DNA of 39,579 nt from contig JAFZQN010000119.1 in NCBI GenBank assembly GCA_017620375.1, positions 1-39,579 of the forward strand, given 5' to 3'. This DNA comes from Lachnospiraceae bacterium (GTDB taxonomy: Bacteria; Bacillota; Clostridia; Lachnospirales; Lachnospiraceae). Below the pieces are notes generated by a model. That model was not told where the DNA came from. It saw nothing but the letters and a program-made list of their open reading frames with translations, and made no database searches. This document shows, in pieces, positions 8,065 through 15,504 of the stretch; within the stretch, counting starts at the first letter, position 1, and the number at the start of each line of letters is the position of its first letter. The translations under genes were made by a program, and so were the position numbers.

Positions 8065-8081
8065 CCTATCAATCCAATAGG
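8065..8081 (-). promoter_or_regulatory. Dyad in the leader of the methionine synthase homologue
   Basis: CCTAT-N7-ATAGG, a T-N11-A type dyad of the kind LysR-family proteins bind, about 42 bases before the ATG and downstream of the predicted -10 box. The adjacent LysR gene makes it a reasonable operator candidate; it could equally be a small leader hairpin. Confidence 0.35.
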
Positions 8082-8103
8082 TGTCAGCCGATTGAATGAA
8101 AAC

Positions 8104-8132
8104 AGAATACCGCAGAAGGATATATTTGTAAA
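8104..8132 (-). promoter_or_regulatory. Candidate promoter of the methionine synthase homologue
   Basis: Minus strand TTTACA, 17-base spacer, TATTCT, between the LysR terminator and the gene start. It implies a leader of roughly 75 bases. I see no SAM riboswitch or T-box features in it. Confidence 0.55.
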
Positions 8133-8138
8133 ATATAT

Positions 8139-8174
8139 AAAAAAGCAAAAAGTCCATAGTTTTAAACTATGGAC
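8139..8174 (-). terminator. Intrinsic terminator overlapping the LysR stop codon
   Basis: Perfect 11-base arms around one central base (8152-8174); the TAA stop of the LysR gene (8162-8164) lies in the middle of the hairpin. The minus strand then continues with TTTTTGCTTTTTT. Translation to the stop codon would physically cover the hairpin. Confidence 0.9.
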
Positions 8175-9067
8175 AGATGTTTCTTCAGAGCCTCTGTATA
8201 AAACGAGGCATACCTGCTTAATATCAGATTTTTCTTTCTTATTATGCCGATACGCATTTTGCAGTCGATATCCAAAGGTCTTGAAATAATGTGGCTGCCG
8301 TTCAGCTCCCTGTCAATAACACCGGAACTCACGGTAAACCCGTTTAGACCGATCACCAGATTGAACAGAGTAGCCCTGTCTCTCACCTGGATACTTTTTG
8401 GGAAATCCAGCATGCTTATGAATTCCTCGGCAAAATAGAATGAGTTTCTTTCACCCTGTTCAAAAACCAGATATGGGTAAGGTGTAAGCTCTTCAGGTCT
8501 TATTATCTTCTTCTTTGCCAGAGGATGTTTATCGCAAATGAAAACATGGGGTTTTGCAACATATATCTCTTCAAACTCCAGATTGTTTTTTCTGAACAGC
8601 TTTCCCAGTATTTCCTCGTTATGTTCTGACAGGTATATGACTCCTATCTCGCTTTTGCTGTCCGCCACATCATCTATTATCTCTCCCGTCTGGGTCTCAC
8701 GGATTATAAAGCTGTAACTGTCGGCATCATATTCCTTTATCAGATCGACAAAGGCATTTACCGCAAAAGAATAATGCTGGCAGGAGACCGAAAACTTCGG
8801 TGCACTTTTCTCACCGGTACCAAAGTGCTCCTTCATATTATCTGCCTGCTCCAAAAGCTGTCTTGCAAATGACAGGAGTTCTTCGCCTTCCCTGGTGACT
8901 ATGACACCTTTATTGGATCTGGCAAAGGCTTTTACTCCCATTTCCTTTTCAAGATTCTGTATAGCCGCACTTAAACTCGGCTGGGAAATGAAAAGTTTCT
9001 CCGCTGCCTCGGTAATATTACCGCATTCCGCTACTGTGACCAGATATGTAAGCTGCTGTAATGTCAT
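8162..9067 (-). CDS. LysR-family transcriptional regulator
   Basis: 301 residues with the standard LysR layout: N-terminal winged helix-turn-helix (residues about 3-60, MTLQQLTYLVTVAECGNITEAA then SQPSLSAAIQNLE), a linker helix and a periplasmic-binding-protein-like effector domain (about 90-295). The ATG shares one base with the stop of the decarboxylase gene upstream (TAATG), so translation is coupled and both genes are in one transcript. Its own transcript ends in a hairpin that includes its stop codon. Effector unknown; position suggests control of the decarboxylase or of the methionine synthase homologue downstream (inference). Confidence 0.92.
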   Translation of the reverse strand: MTLQQLTYLVTVAECGNITEAAEKLFISQPSLSAAIQNLEKEMGVKAFARSNKGVIVTREGEELLSFARQLLEQADNMKEHFGTGEKSAPKFSVSCQHYSFAVNAFVDLIKEYDADSYSFIIRETQTGEIIDDVADSKSEIGVIYLSEHNEEILGKLFRKNNLEFEEIYVAKPHVFICDKHPLAKKKIIRPEELTPYPYLVFEQGERNSFYFAEEFISMLDFPKSIQVRDRATLFNLVIGLNGFTVSSGVIDRELNGSHIISRPLDIDCKMRIGIIRKKNLILSRYASFYTEALKKHLSIV

Positions 9068-10518
9068 TAGTTTATCCCTTTTTTCACTACCGTTACCTTA
9101 CCCGTACAGTAGTCTTTTATATCTTCTCCTATTACTTCTCCGCACATATATACAGGAACACAGGGCGGACAGTTGAGTACCGGCTGAGCCAGTACACGAC
9201 CTATGCTGTTTTCAACATCCACCTGTTCGGAAGGAGCCATCATAGCATCTTTAAATGACATGGAACGGTTGGGAACCTTTTTTCTTTTGCTGTCGAAACC
9301 TACTGCTTTTTTATCGGCATCACAGTTCAATGCATCCTTGTTTTCATCTGCAAATACGGTCAATACTTTTTGTAATTTCTCATAACCGTCTTCCGAAGTG
9401 TTGCCGGAAAACATCATAACTATATGCGTATTATCATGATATTCAACATATATACCGTTTTCCGAAAGTTTCTTAATTAATCGGTTACATATGTCTGAAG
9501 CCGGTTCCTTCCCCGGCAGACTGATGGTTATCTTTAAAGGTTCATCACCGGTTAATGTATATCCGTTTTCTTTAAGCTTTTTCCTTAATTCTTCAACCTT
9601 ACCTGCACATTTCTTTACAACAGTGTTCCCATCCAAAAATGCATTGCACTTATCAAGTGACTGCAGTATAAGATATGAAGGGCTGGTAGTCGCAAATACT
9701 GAAAGAGCCTGACGTGCATAGTCCGCCAAAAACTTACGTTTATCTTTAATCCCCTGCTCTACGGTATTGTTCTTTGCATCCTCACAAGCTATGTGCAGAT
9801 AAGCTCCCCCGGTAAGTACCGGAAGTGTCTTATGGGCTGAGTCACAGCAGATATCTGCTCCAAGGTCGATGGGATGGATCGATTTCTCAAGGAATTTTAA
9901 ATATGCACCGTGCGCATTATCCACCAATAACAGTATACCGTGTTTATGACAGACATCTGCCAGTTCCCTTATATTTAGCATATTTCCGAGATAATCGGGA
10001 CTTGTAACATACACGGCATCGGGCAGTTTTTTGATCAGGTATTCCGTATTTAAGTATCCTTTTATGACCTTCTCGACATCTTCTCCCGTTATACTGCAGC
10101 TTTCATATGAATCGCTTTCCTTTTGCATTATCCATTCTACATTTATATCGAGCAATGCTGCCGCATTCACGAAAGATGCATGGGCATTCCTGCCTGCCAG
10201 AACGAGCGGTTCGTGTCCTTTTAATTTAGCATATTTTCTGACCAGAAACATCATGGCTCTGATACATAAAGACGAGCCTTCTGTTGAATACAGAGTATGA
10301 CACCCGAAGAGTTTACCTGCATTCTCTTCGCTTTCGGCTATAATACCGCAAGGGGCTGACAGATAATCAGCGCCGTCTATCTCCGTAATATCATATTTTA
10401 CTGCCTGATCAATCCATGAATCCGCACCGCCGTTACTCCCCTTATGTCCCGGCATATGAAGTCTTACAGGATCCTTTGATACGTAATCTTTCACAAAATC
10501 ACAAATCGGTGTATTCAT
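9067..10518 (-). CDS. Orn/Lys/Arg decarboxylase (biosynthetic, PLP fold type I)
   Basis: 483 residues, the short Firmicutes form without the wing domain of inducible enzymes. HMPGHKG (21-27) opens the domain; D200 and H203 (LLVDNAHGAY) and the Schiff-base lysine K230 (DSAHKTLPVLTGG) are the PLP site. The small C-terminal domain is present (APSEQVDVENSIGRVLAQPVLNCPP region). It makes agmatine, cadaverine or putrescine depending on whether Arg, Lys or Orn is used; sequence alone does not settle this. AAGGAGAAGG is the RBS. It overlaps the LysR start by one base. A REP-like palindrome lies between it and the SCIFF maturase gene upstream. Confidence 0.9.
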   Translation of the reverse strand: MNTPICDFVKDYVSKDPVRLHMPGHKGSNGGADSWIDQAVKYDITEIDGADYLSAPCGIIAESEENAGKLFGCHTLYSTEGSSLCIRAMMFLVRKYAKLKGHEPLVLAGRNAHASFVNAAALLDINVEWIMQKESDSYESCSITGEDVEKVIKGYLNTEYLIKKLPDAVYVTSPDYLGNMLNIRELADVCHKHGILLLVDNAHGAYLKFLEKSIHPIDLGADICCDSAHKTLPVLTGGAYLHIACEDAKNNTVEQGIKDKRKFLADYARQALSVFATTSPSYLILQSLDKCNAFLDGNTVVKKCAGKVEELRKKLKENGYTLTGDEPLKITISLPGKEPASDICNRLIKKLSENGIYVEYHDNTHIVMMFSGNTSEDGYEKLQKVLTVFADENKDALNCDADKKAVGFDSKRKKVPNRSMSFKDAMMAPSEQVDVENSIGRVLAQPVLNCPPCVPVYMCGEVIGEDIKDYCTGKVTVVKKGIN

Positions 10519-10543
10519 ATCCTTCTCCTTGTTTTGAAAAACA

Positions 10544-10570
10544 TGACAATAGGGACGGTTCTTTTTGTCA
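10544..10570. repeat. REP-like palindromic element
   Basis: TGACAA at one end and TTGTCA at the other enclose GGGACGGTTC. From memory, this core recurs as an intergenic palindrome in many Clostridia, often near IS200-like (Y1) transposases. One copy is visible, wedged in the 53-base gap between the SCIFF maturase stop and the decarboxylase start. No transposase is nearby. Confidence 0.55.
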
Positions 10571-10571
10571 C

Positions 10572-11957
10572 CTATCTTAGTTCTCTTGCTACCTCAACCA
10601 TTATCGCACATTCAAGTCTCTTCTTGAAAAGTTTACAGCCGGATTCGTATACTCCCCGTACAGAGCCTGTGGCATGATATGCATTTGCTGCGCATCCCCC
10701 CGCACAGTAAAGCCTTGCCCAGCAGGTCTTGCATTCTTCTCTTGCGTATACGTTACATGATGCAAAATCATCCTGTACATCCTTGGCTGTTACGCCGTTC
10801 CAGATATCTCCGAGCTTAAATGCCGCATCACCCACAAACTGATGGCACGGGAACAGATCTCCCCAGGGTGTGACCGCCATGTACTCGGTACCCGAACCGC
10901 AGCCGGAAATCCTCTTATATATACAGGGACCGCCTTTTAGATCTATCATATAATGATAGAAGGTAAAAGGATCACCCTCTTTATCCTTTTGAAGCATCAG
11001 TTCTGCCAGCTTTTCATACTGTTCATACACTATAGGAAGGTCTTCTTCGGTAAGTGCCATCGGATCGCCCTTTGCACATACTACAGGCTCCATACTGAGC
11101 TCCCTGAATCCTAAATCAAGCATTACCTTGATATCTTCCAAAAAGTCGGGATTAAGATGAGTAAAAGTACCGCGCATATAGTAGTTCTTTCCGCCGCGAG
11201 CCTTTACCAGCTTTTGAAACTTGGGTACTATCTTTTCCCAGCTGCCGTTACCCGCATAGTCCACACGGAAGCGGTCATGTACTTCCTTACGGCCGTCCAG
11301 TGAAAGGACTACATTACTCATTTCCTTATTGGCGTACTCTATTACGTCATCATCTATAAGTACTCCGTTAGTAGTAAGTGTAAAACGGAAGTTCTTATTA
11401 TGCTGCTTTTCTATACTTCTGGCGTATTCAACCACTTCTTTGACCACATCAAAATTCATCAACGGTTCACCGCCAAAGAAGTCGACCTCCAGATTATGTC
11501 TGGTACCGGAGTTTTCTACCAGGAAATCCATAGCCCTTTTTCCGACCTCGGCACTCATAAGAGCCCTTTCACCATGGAACTTTCCCTGGCTTGCAAAGCA
11601 GTATGAACAGTTAAGGTTACAGGTATGGGCAACATGAAGACACAGTGCTTTAACCACACCGCTTGTCCTTGCCTTAAGCTCTCCCGCCATATCTTCGTAG
11701 GTATCTTCCACAAAAAGCTTACCTGCATCTTTAAGTTCGGTTATCTCGTCATAGATTTCGGACAGTTCCTCTTTGGACGTACCGTATTTTACATTAAGTT
11801 CAGAAAAAACAGTATCCTTTGTCTTTATAGAAGCTTCATTATTTATATCTTCGTATGCGGCTATCATGTCATATGTCACGTCATCCACTGCATGGACCGA
11901 ACCCGAGCAGACATCGAGCACTATATTCATTCCGCCTGATTTATACTGATGGATCAT
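10572..11957 (-). CDS. scfB: SCIFF peptide radical SAM maturase (SPASM protein)
   Basis: 461 residues. An N-terminal region (about 1-90) fits a precursor-binding RRE-like domain; the radical SAM CxxxCxxC is C113-C117-C120 (CNLNCSYC); the GGEP motif (FFGGEPLMNF) follows; a Cys-rich SPASM region near the C-terminus (SGCGSGTEY, FPCHQF, ECKTCWARLYCAGGC) holds auxiliary [4Fe-4S] clusters. Family members (CteB-type) install thioether links in the SCIFF peptide, whose gene lies just upstream at 12050-12202. An intrinsic terminator separates precursor and maturase and should set a high peptide-to-enzyme ratio. The call rests on the combination with the SCIFF gene and is strong. Confidence 0.95.
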   Translation of the reverse strand: MIHQYKSGGMNIVLDVCSGSVHAVDDVTYDMIAAYEDINNEASIKTKDTVFSELNVKYGTSKEELSEIYDEITELKDAGKLFVEDTYEDMAGELKARTSGVVKALCLHVAHTCNLNCSYCFASQGKFHGERALMSAEVGKRAMDFLVENSGTRHNLEVDFFGGEPLMNFDVVKEVVEYARSIEKQHNKNFRFTLTTNGVLIDDDVIEYANKEMSNVVLSLDGRKEVHDRFRVDYAGNGSWEKIVPKFQKLVKARGGKNYYMRGTFTHLNPDFLEDIKVMLDLGFRELSMEPVVCAKGDPMALTEEDLPIVYEQYEKLAELMLQKDKEGDPFTFYHYMIDLKGGPCIYKRISGCGSGTEYMAVTPWGDLFPCHQFVGDAAFKLGDIWNGVTAKDVQDDFASCNVYAREECKTCWARLYCAGGCAANAYHATGSVRGVYESGCKLFKKRLECAIMVEVARELR

Positions 11958-12006
11958 TTTATACCGTTTCCTTATTATATGATTATTACGCTCAACTTAT
12001 TCTTTA

Positions 12007-12040
12007 CAAAAAAAATACCGCCTCATTTCAGAGGCGATAT
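12007..12040 (-). terminator. Terminator/attenuator between scfA and scfB
   Basis: CGCCTC/GAGGCG arms (12019-12024 and 12031-12036), extended by weaker flanking A-T pairs, followed on the minus strand by TATTTTTTTT. It lies 10 bases after the scfA stop and 50 before the scfB start, so only readthrough transcripts make the maturase unless another promoter exists. Confidence 0.88.
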
Positions 12041-12049
12041 CCTTCAGTT

Positions 12050-12202
12050 TCATTTCTCCTTATCGCTCTTCTCGCACTTCTGATTAGCGATACCGCAGCT
12101 GGTCTTGCATGCTGACTGGCATGAAGTCTGGCACTCGCCGCATCCGCCCTTCTTTGCGCTCTCGCAAAGATTGCGTGTCTCAACAGTCTTAATATGTTTC
12201 AT
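12050..12202 (-). CDS. scfA: SCIFF ribosomal peptide precursor (six-cysteine peptide family)
   Basis: A 50-residue peptide beginning MKHIKTVETRNL. The conserved block GCGECQTSCQSACKTSC gives C21, C24, C28, C32 and C36, with C43 in NQKCE: the six-in-forty-five SCIFF pattern. There is a seventh Cys, C13, in the leader part, and Gly at 37, where I recall Thr in the characterised CteA. RBS AGGAGG lies 8 bases before the ATG. The maturase scfB is directly downstream, which confirms the family. SCIFF peptides are nearly universal in Clostridia and their role is still unclear. The protein is too short for ordinary ORF finding. Confidence 0.95.
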   Translation of the reverse strand: MKHIKTVETRNLCESAKKGGCGECQTSCQSACKTSCGIANQKCEKSDKEK

Positions 12203-12250
12203 AATATCCTCCTAAAAACCTGTTAAATATTCATCTTACTGACTGCTACA

Positions 12251-12279
12251 AGTTTATAGGAAAGTACCCAAAATGTCAA
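12251..12279 (-). promoter_or_regulatory. scfA promoter
   Basis: Minus strand TTGACA (12274-12279) with TAAACT after 17 bases (or TATAAA after 15). About 50 bases upstream of the scfA ATG in the divergent intergenic region 12203-12445. The AT-rich remainder of that region shows no other clear element. Confidence 0.65.
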
Positions 12280-12362
12280 CCATTATTTTTTTGTTTCTAC
12301 CATAAATGCCATATAGTATTATTTGATATTGTTAAATAATTATTAATATACAAAAAATAACA

Positions 12363-12391
12363 TTGACAAATACTGTTTTTTAGCGCAAAAT
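12363..12391 (+). promoter_or_regulatory. Promoter of the ABC/FtsX gene
   Basis: TTGACA, 17-base spacer, CAAAAT on the plus strand, 54 bases before the ATG at 12446. The -35 is perfect and the -10 matches four of six. Confidence 0.6.
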
Positions 12392-12445
12392 AAGGACTGT
12401 TTGATTATTATATAAAGAAAGAATTCATCTTATACAGGAGGCCCC

Positions 12446-15445
12446 ATGCTTGAACTAAAGAACATTACCAAGATCTATCCTGCGGGTGGGGAAGAGGTAC
12501 ACGCATTAAAAGGTGTAAGCCTGCAGTTTAGGGAAAGCGAATTTGTATCGATCCTTGGTCCTTCCGGATGCGGTAAGACTACCATGCTGAATATCATAGG
12601 CGGTCTTGACAAATATACCGACGGAGATCTTGTTATCAACGGAAAAAGTACCAAGGAATACAAAGCCCGTGACTGGGATGCTTACAGAAACCATTCCATC
12701 GGTTTTGTTTTCCAGACCTATAACCTGATACCTCATCAGAACGTACTGACCAACGTAGAGCTTGCTCTTACACTTTCAGGCGTATCTAAGGCAGAACGCC
12801 GTAAGCGTGCCAAAGAAGCTCTTGAAAAAGTAGGTCTTAAGGACCAGATGAAGAAAAGACCTTCAGAAATGTCCGGTGGTCAGATGCAGCGAGTTGCCAT
12901 AGCCCGTGCTATAGTAAACAATCCCGAAATCATCCTTGCGGATGAGCCTACCGGAGCGCTTGATACCGAGACAAGTATCCAGGTTATGGATATCTTAAAG
13001 GAAATAGCCAAAGATCGTCTGGTTATTATGGTTACCCACAATCCGGACCTGGCAAACAAGTACTCAACACGTATAGTAAGGATGCTGGACGGTGTGATCA
13101 CCGATGACTCAGCACCTTTGGATGATAAAGAATACCAAAAAGAGCTTGAAGTCGGTCAAAAGAAAGAGGTTGAGTCTCATAAGACAAAGAAGCCTTCCAT
13201 GTCACTCTGGACCGCCTTCGGTCTTTCACTCAAAAACCTTTTTACAAAGAAAGGACGTACGATCCTTACAAGCTTTGCCGGCTCTATCGGTATTATAGGT
13301 ATAGCTCTCATCTATGCCACATCAAACGGTGCAACAGAATTTATCGATAACGTACAGGAACAGACCCTTTCCGCTTACCCCATAACCATACAGGCATCGA
13401 CCGTTGATATGAGCAGTCTGCTTACGACGTTTATGGGAAAAGCCGAATCAACGCTCCAGCATGAGAATGACGCTATATACCAGAAAAACATGATATATGA
13501 ACTGGTAAATTCTCTGAATACCTTGGAGAGCAGGGAAAACGACCTTGTCTCATTCAAAAAATATATTGAGGCCGAACGTGCAAAGCCTGAATCCGAGTTT
13601 AACAATGCACTTCTGGGTATCCAGTATACTTACAATACTAACCTGAAGATCTACACCAAAAACCTTGAAGGCGATATTATCCAATCCGATGCTTCAAAGA
13701 TAATGTCTGATATGATACAGGATTTCATGGGTATCGATATGAACATGATGATGTCTATCAGCACATCTTCTGCCTTGGGAGCACAGTCGAACGCATTTAT
13801 GGAAAGCAGTACCGCTCTCTGGAAGGAAATGCTTCCCGGTAATGACGGAGCTGTGATCAATCCCGTTCTTAAGGAACAATACGATATCATATACGGAACC
13901 TGGCCTTCGGCTTACGATGAAATAATCCTTTTTGTTGACGAACATAACGAGCTTAACGACCTGACACTTTATGCTCTCGGTTTAAAGAGCAAAGAAGATA
14001 TGGACAGGAATATGGATGCCGTTCTAAAACATGAAGCACTGGAAGTCAAGGAACAGAAATGGAGTTATGAGGATATCTGTAAGCTTGAGTTCAGAACTGT
14101 ACTTCCTTGCGATGCATATATATATGATGAAACCAGCGGTACATATTCCGATTTAAGAGAAACCCCTACAGGTCTTAAGTACCTCTATGATAACGGTCTT
14201 TCATTAAAGGTATGCGGAATCGCAAGAGTTTCGGATAACGCGATAGGGGTACAGGAAAACGGTCATATCGGTTACACCTCGCTTCTTACAGATTATATAA
14301 TCGATCATGCAAAGGAATCCGAGGTTGTAAAAGCTCAGATAGCTTCAAAGGACACCGATGTTCTTACCGGACTTCCTTTCAAGGGTTCCGAAGAACTTAC
14401 CACCGAAGAAAAGGCTAAAAAGTTCCACGAATATGTTGCAGGGCTTGACGAAGAGAAAAAAGCTGCGCTTTATACAAAAATAGCCAGCACACCTTCAGAT
14501 GAGCTTATAAACCAGACTATAGAACAGACTCTTTCACGTCTTGATAAAGATACCATGCTTCAGCAGATGATACAGGGTGCTATAGCACAGACAGGTATGA
14601 AAGAGGAACAGATTACCGGATATCTTTCAAACATGAGCGAAGAAGAACTGACGGAAATGTTCAGGACTTCCATGAAAGAACAGTATCTCGCTCAGTATTC
14701 GGCTCAGGTCAAAGAACAGCTTGCATCAATGAGTAGCGCACAGCTTTCCGCAATGCTTGACATGACTCTTAAAACTTTCAGTGATGATCAGTGTGCTGTC
14801 ATGTTTGATGAAACTACACAGTTCTCACCTTCAGACTATGATTCAATACTGAAAAGCTTATGCCTGGTTGACAGAGACAACCCCTCTTCCATCAACTTAT
14901 ATGCATCATCATTTGCTAACAAGGACATCATCGCAGATACAATTACCGAATACAATAACACTGTTGATGAGATAAAAGAGATCAGATATACCGATATCGT
15001 CGGTATCATGATGTCATCGGTAACTACGATCATCAATGCCATAACTTATGTACTTATCGCATTCGTAGCCGTATCCCTTATCGTTTCATCAATCATGATC
15101 GGTGTTATCACACTTATATCTGTACAGGAAAGAACAAAAGAGATCGGTATCCTGCGTGCTATCGGTGCTTCAAAGAGAAATGTATCGAGCATGTTCAATG
15201 CCGAAACAGTTATTATAGGATTTACATCCGGTATGCTGGGAGTTATAGTTACATATATCCTGTGTATCCCTATCAATGCGATACTGCACTCGGTTACCGG
15301 TATTGAAAACCTTAGTGCAAGGCTCCCGATATATGTTGCAGCCATACTCGTGCTGATCAGTATGCTGCTGACACTCATAGCAGGTATCATTCCTTCAAGA
15401 AGTGCTGCAAAGAAGGATCCCGTAGTTGCACTCAGAACCGAATAA
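12446..15445 (+). CDS. ABC transporter, ATPase fused to FtsX/MacB-type permease
   Basis: 999 residues. N-terminal ATPase (about 1-225) with Walker A GPSGCGKTT (38-46), signature MSGGQMQRVAIARA, Walker B IILADEPTGALD and H-loop VTHN. A charged linker leads to one membrane segment near 270-290 (SFAGSIGIIGIALIYA), then about 570 residues outside the membrane, then three C-terminal segments (about 855-990) with the FtsX signature ERTKEIGILRAIGASKR. This is the MacB/type VII topology, used to drive extracytoplasmic work such as peptide or lipoprotein removal rather than ordinary transport. The external domain is rich in Gln/Glu/Met helices (about 645-780). RBS AGGAGG precedes the ATG. It is divergent from the SCIFF genes; a link in function is possible but unproven. 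Confidence 0.9.
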   Translation: MLELKNITKIYPAGGEEVHALKGVSLQFRESEFVSILGPSGCGKTTMLNIIGGLDKYTDGDLVINGKSTKEYKARDWDAYRNHSIGFVFQTYNLIPHQNVLTNVELALTLSGVSKAERRKRAKEALEKVGLKDQMKKRPSEMSGGQMQRVAIARAIVNNPEIILADEPTGALDTETSIQVMDILKEIAKDRLVIMVTHNPDLANKYSTRIVRMLDGVITDDSAPLDDKEYQKELEVGQKKEVESHKTKKPSMSLWTAFGLSLKNLFTKKGRTILTSFAGSIGIIGIALIYATSNGATEFIDNVQEQTLSAYPITIQASTVDMSSLLTTFMGKAESTLQHENDAIYQKNMIYELVNSLNTLESRENDLVSFKKYIEAERAKPESEFNNALLGIQYTYNTNLKIYTKNLEGDIIQSDASKIMSDMIQDFMGIDMNMMMSISTSSALGAQSNAFMESSTALWKEMLPGNDGAVINPVLKEQYDIIYGTWPSAYDEIILFVDEHNELNDLTLYALGLKSKEDMDRNMDAVLKHEALEVKEQKWSYEDICKLEFRTVLPCDAYIYDETSGTYSDLRETPTGLKYLYDNGLSLKVCGIARVSDNAIGVQENGHIGYTSLLTDYIIDHAKESEVVKAQIASKDTDVLTGLPFKGSEELTTEEKAKKFHEYVAGLDEEKKAALYTKIASTPSDELINQTIEQTLSRLDKDTMLQQMIQGAIAQTGMKEEQITGYLSNMSEEELTEMFRTSMKEQYLAQYSAQVKEQLASMSSAQLSAMLDMTLKTFSDDQCAVMFDETTQFSPSDYDSILKSLCLVDRDNPSSINLYASSFANKDIIADTITEYNNTVDEIKEIRYTDIVGIMMSSVTTIINAITYVLIAFVAVSLIVSSIMIGVITLISVQERTKEIGILRAIGASKRNVSSMFNAETVIIGFTSGMLGVIVTYILCIPINAILHSVTGIENLSARLPIYVAAILVLISMLLTLIAGIIPSRSAAKKDPVVALRTE

Positions 15446-15453
15446 TACATAAC

Positions 15454-15486
15454 AAAAAAGACTTCCCGATGGGAAGTCTTTTTTTA
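15454..15486. terminator. Bidirectional intrinsic terminator
   Basis: AAAAAAGACTTCCC / GGGAAGTCTTTTTT arms with a GAT loop. It closes the ABC/FtsX transcript on the plus strand and the decarboxylase operon on the minus strand (oadA stop at 15505). Confidence 0.93.
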
Positions 15487-15504
15487 TCTTTAATTGTATT
15501 GATA

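Noticed and set aside
8024-8138. SAM riboswitch or T-box before the methionine synthase homologue
   Set aside because: I looked for the S-box core and the T-box sequence and found neither; only a short dyad and a plain promoter are visible.
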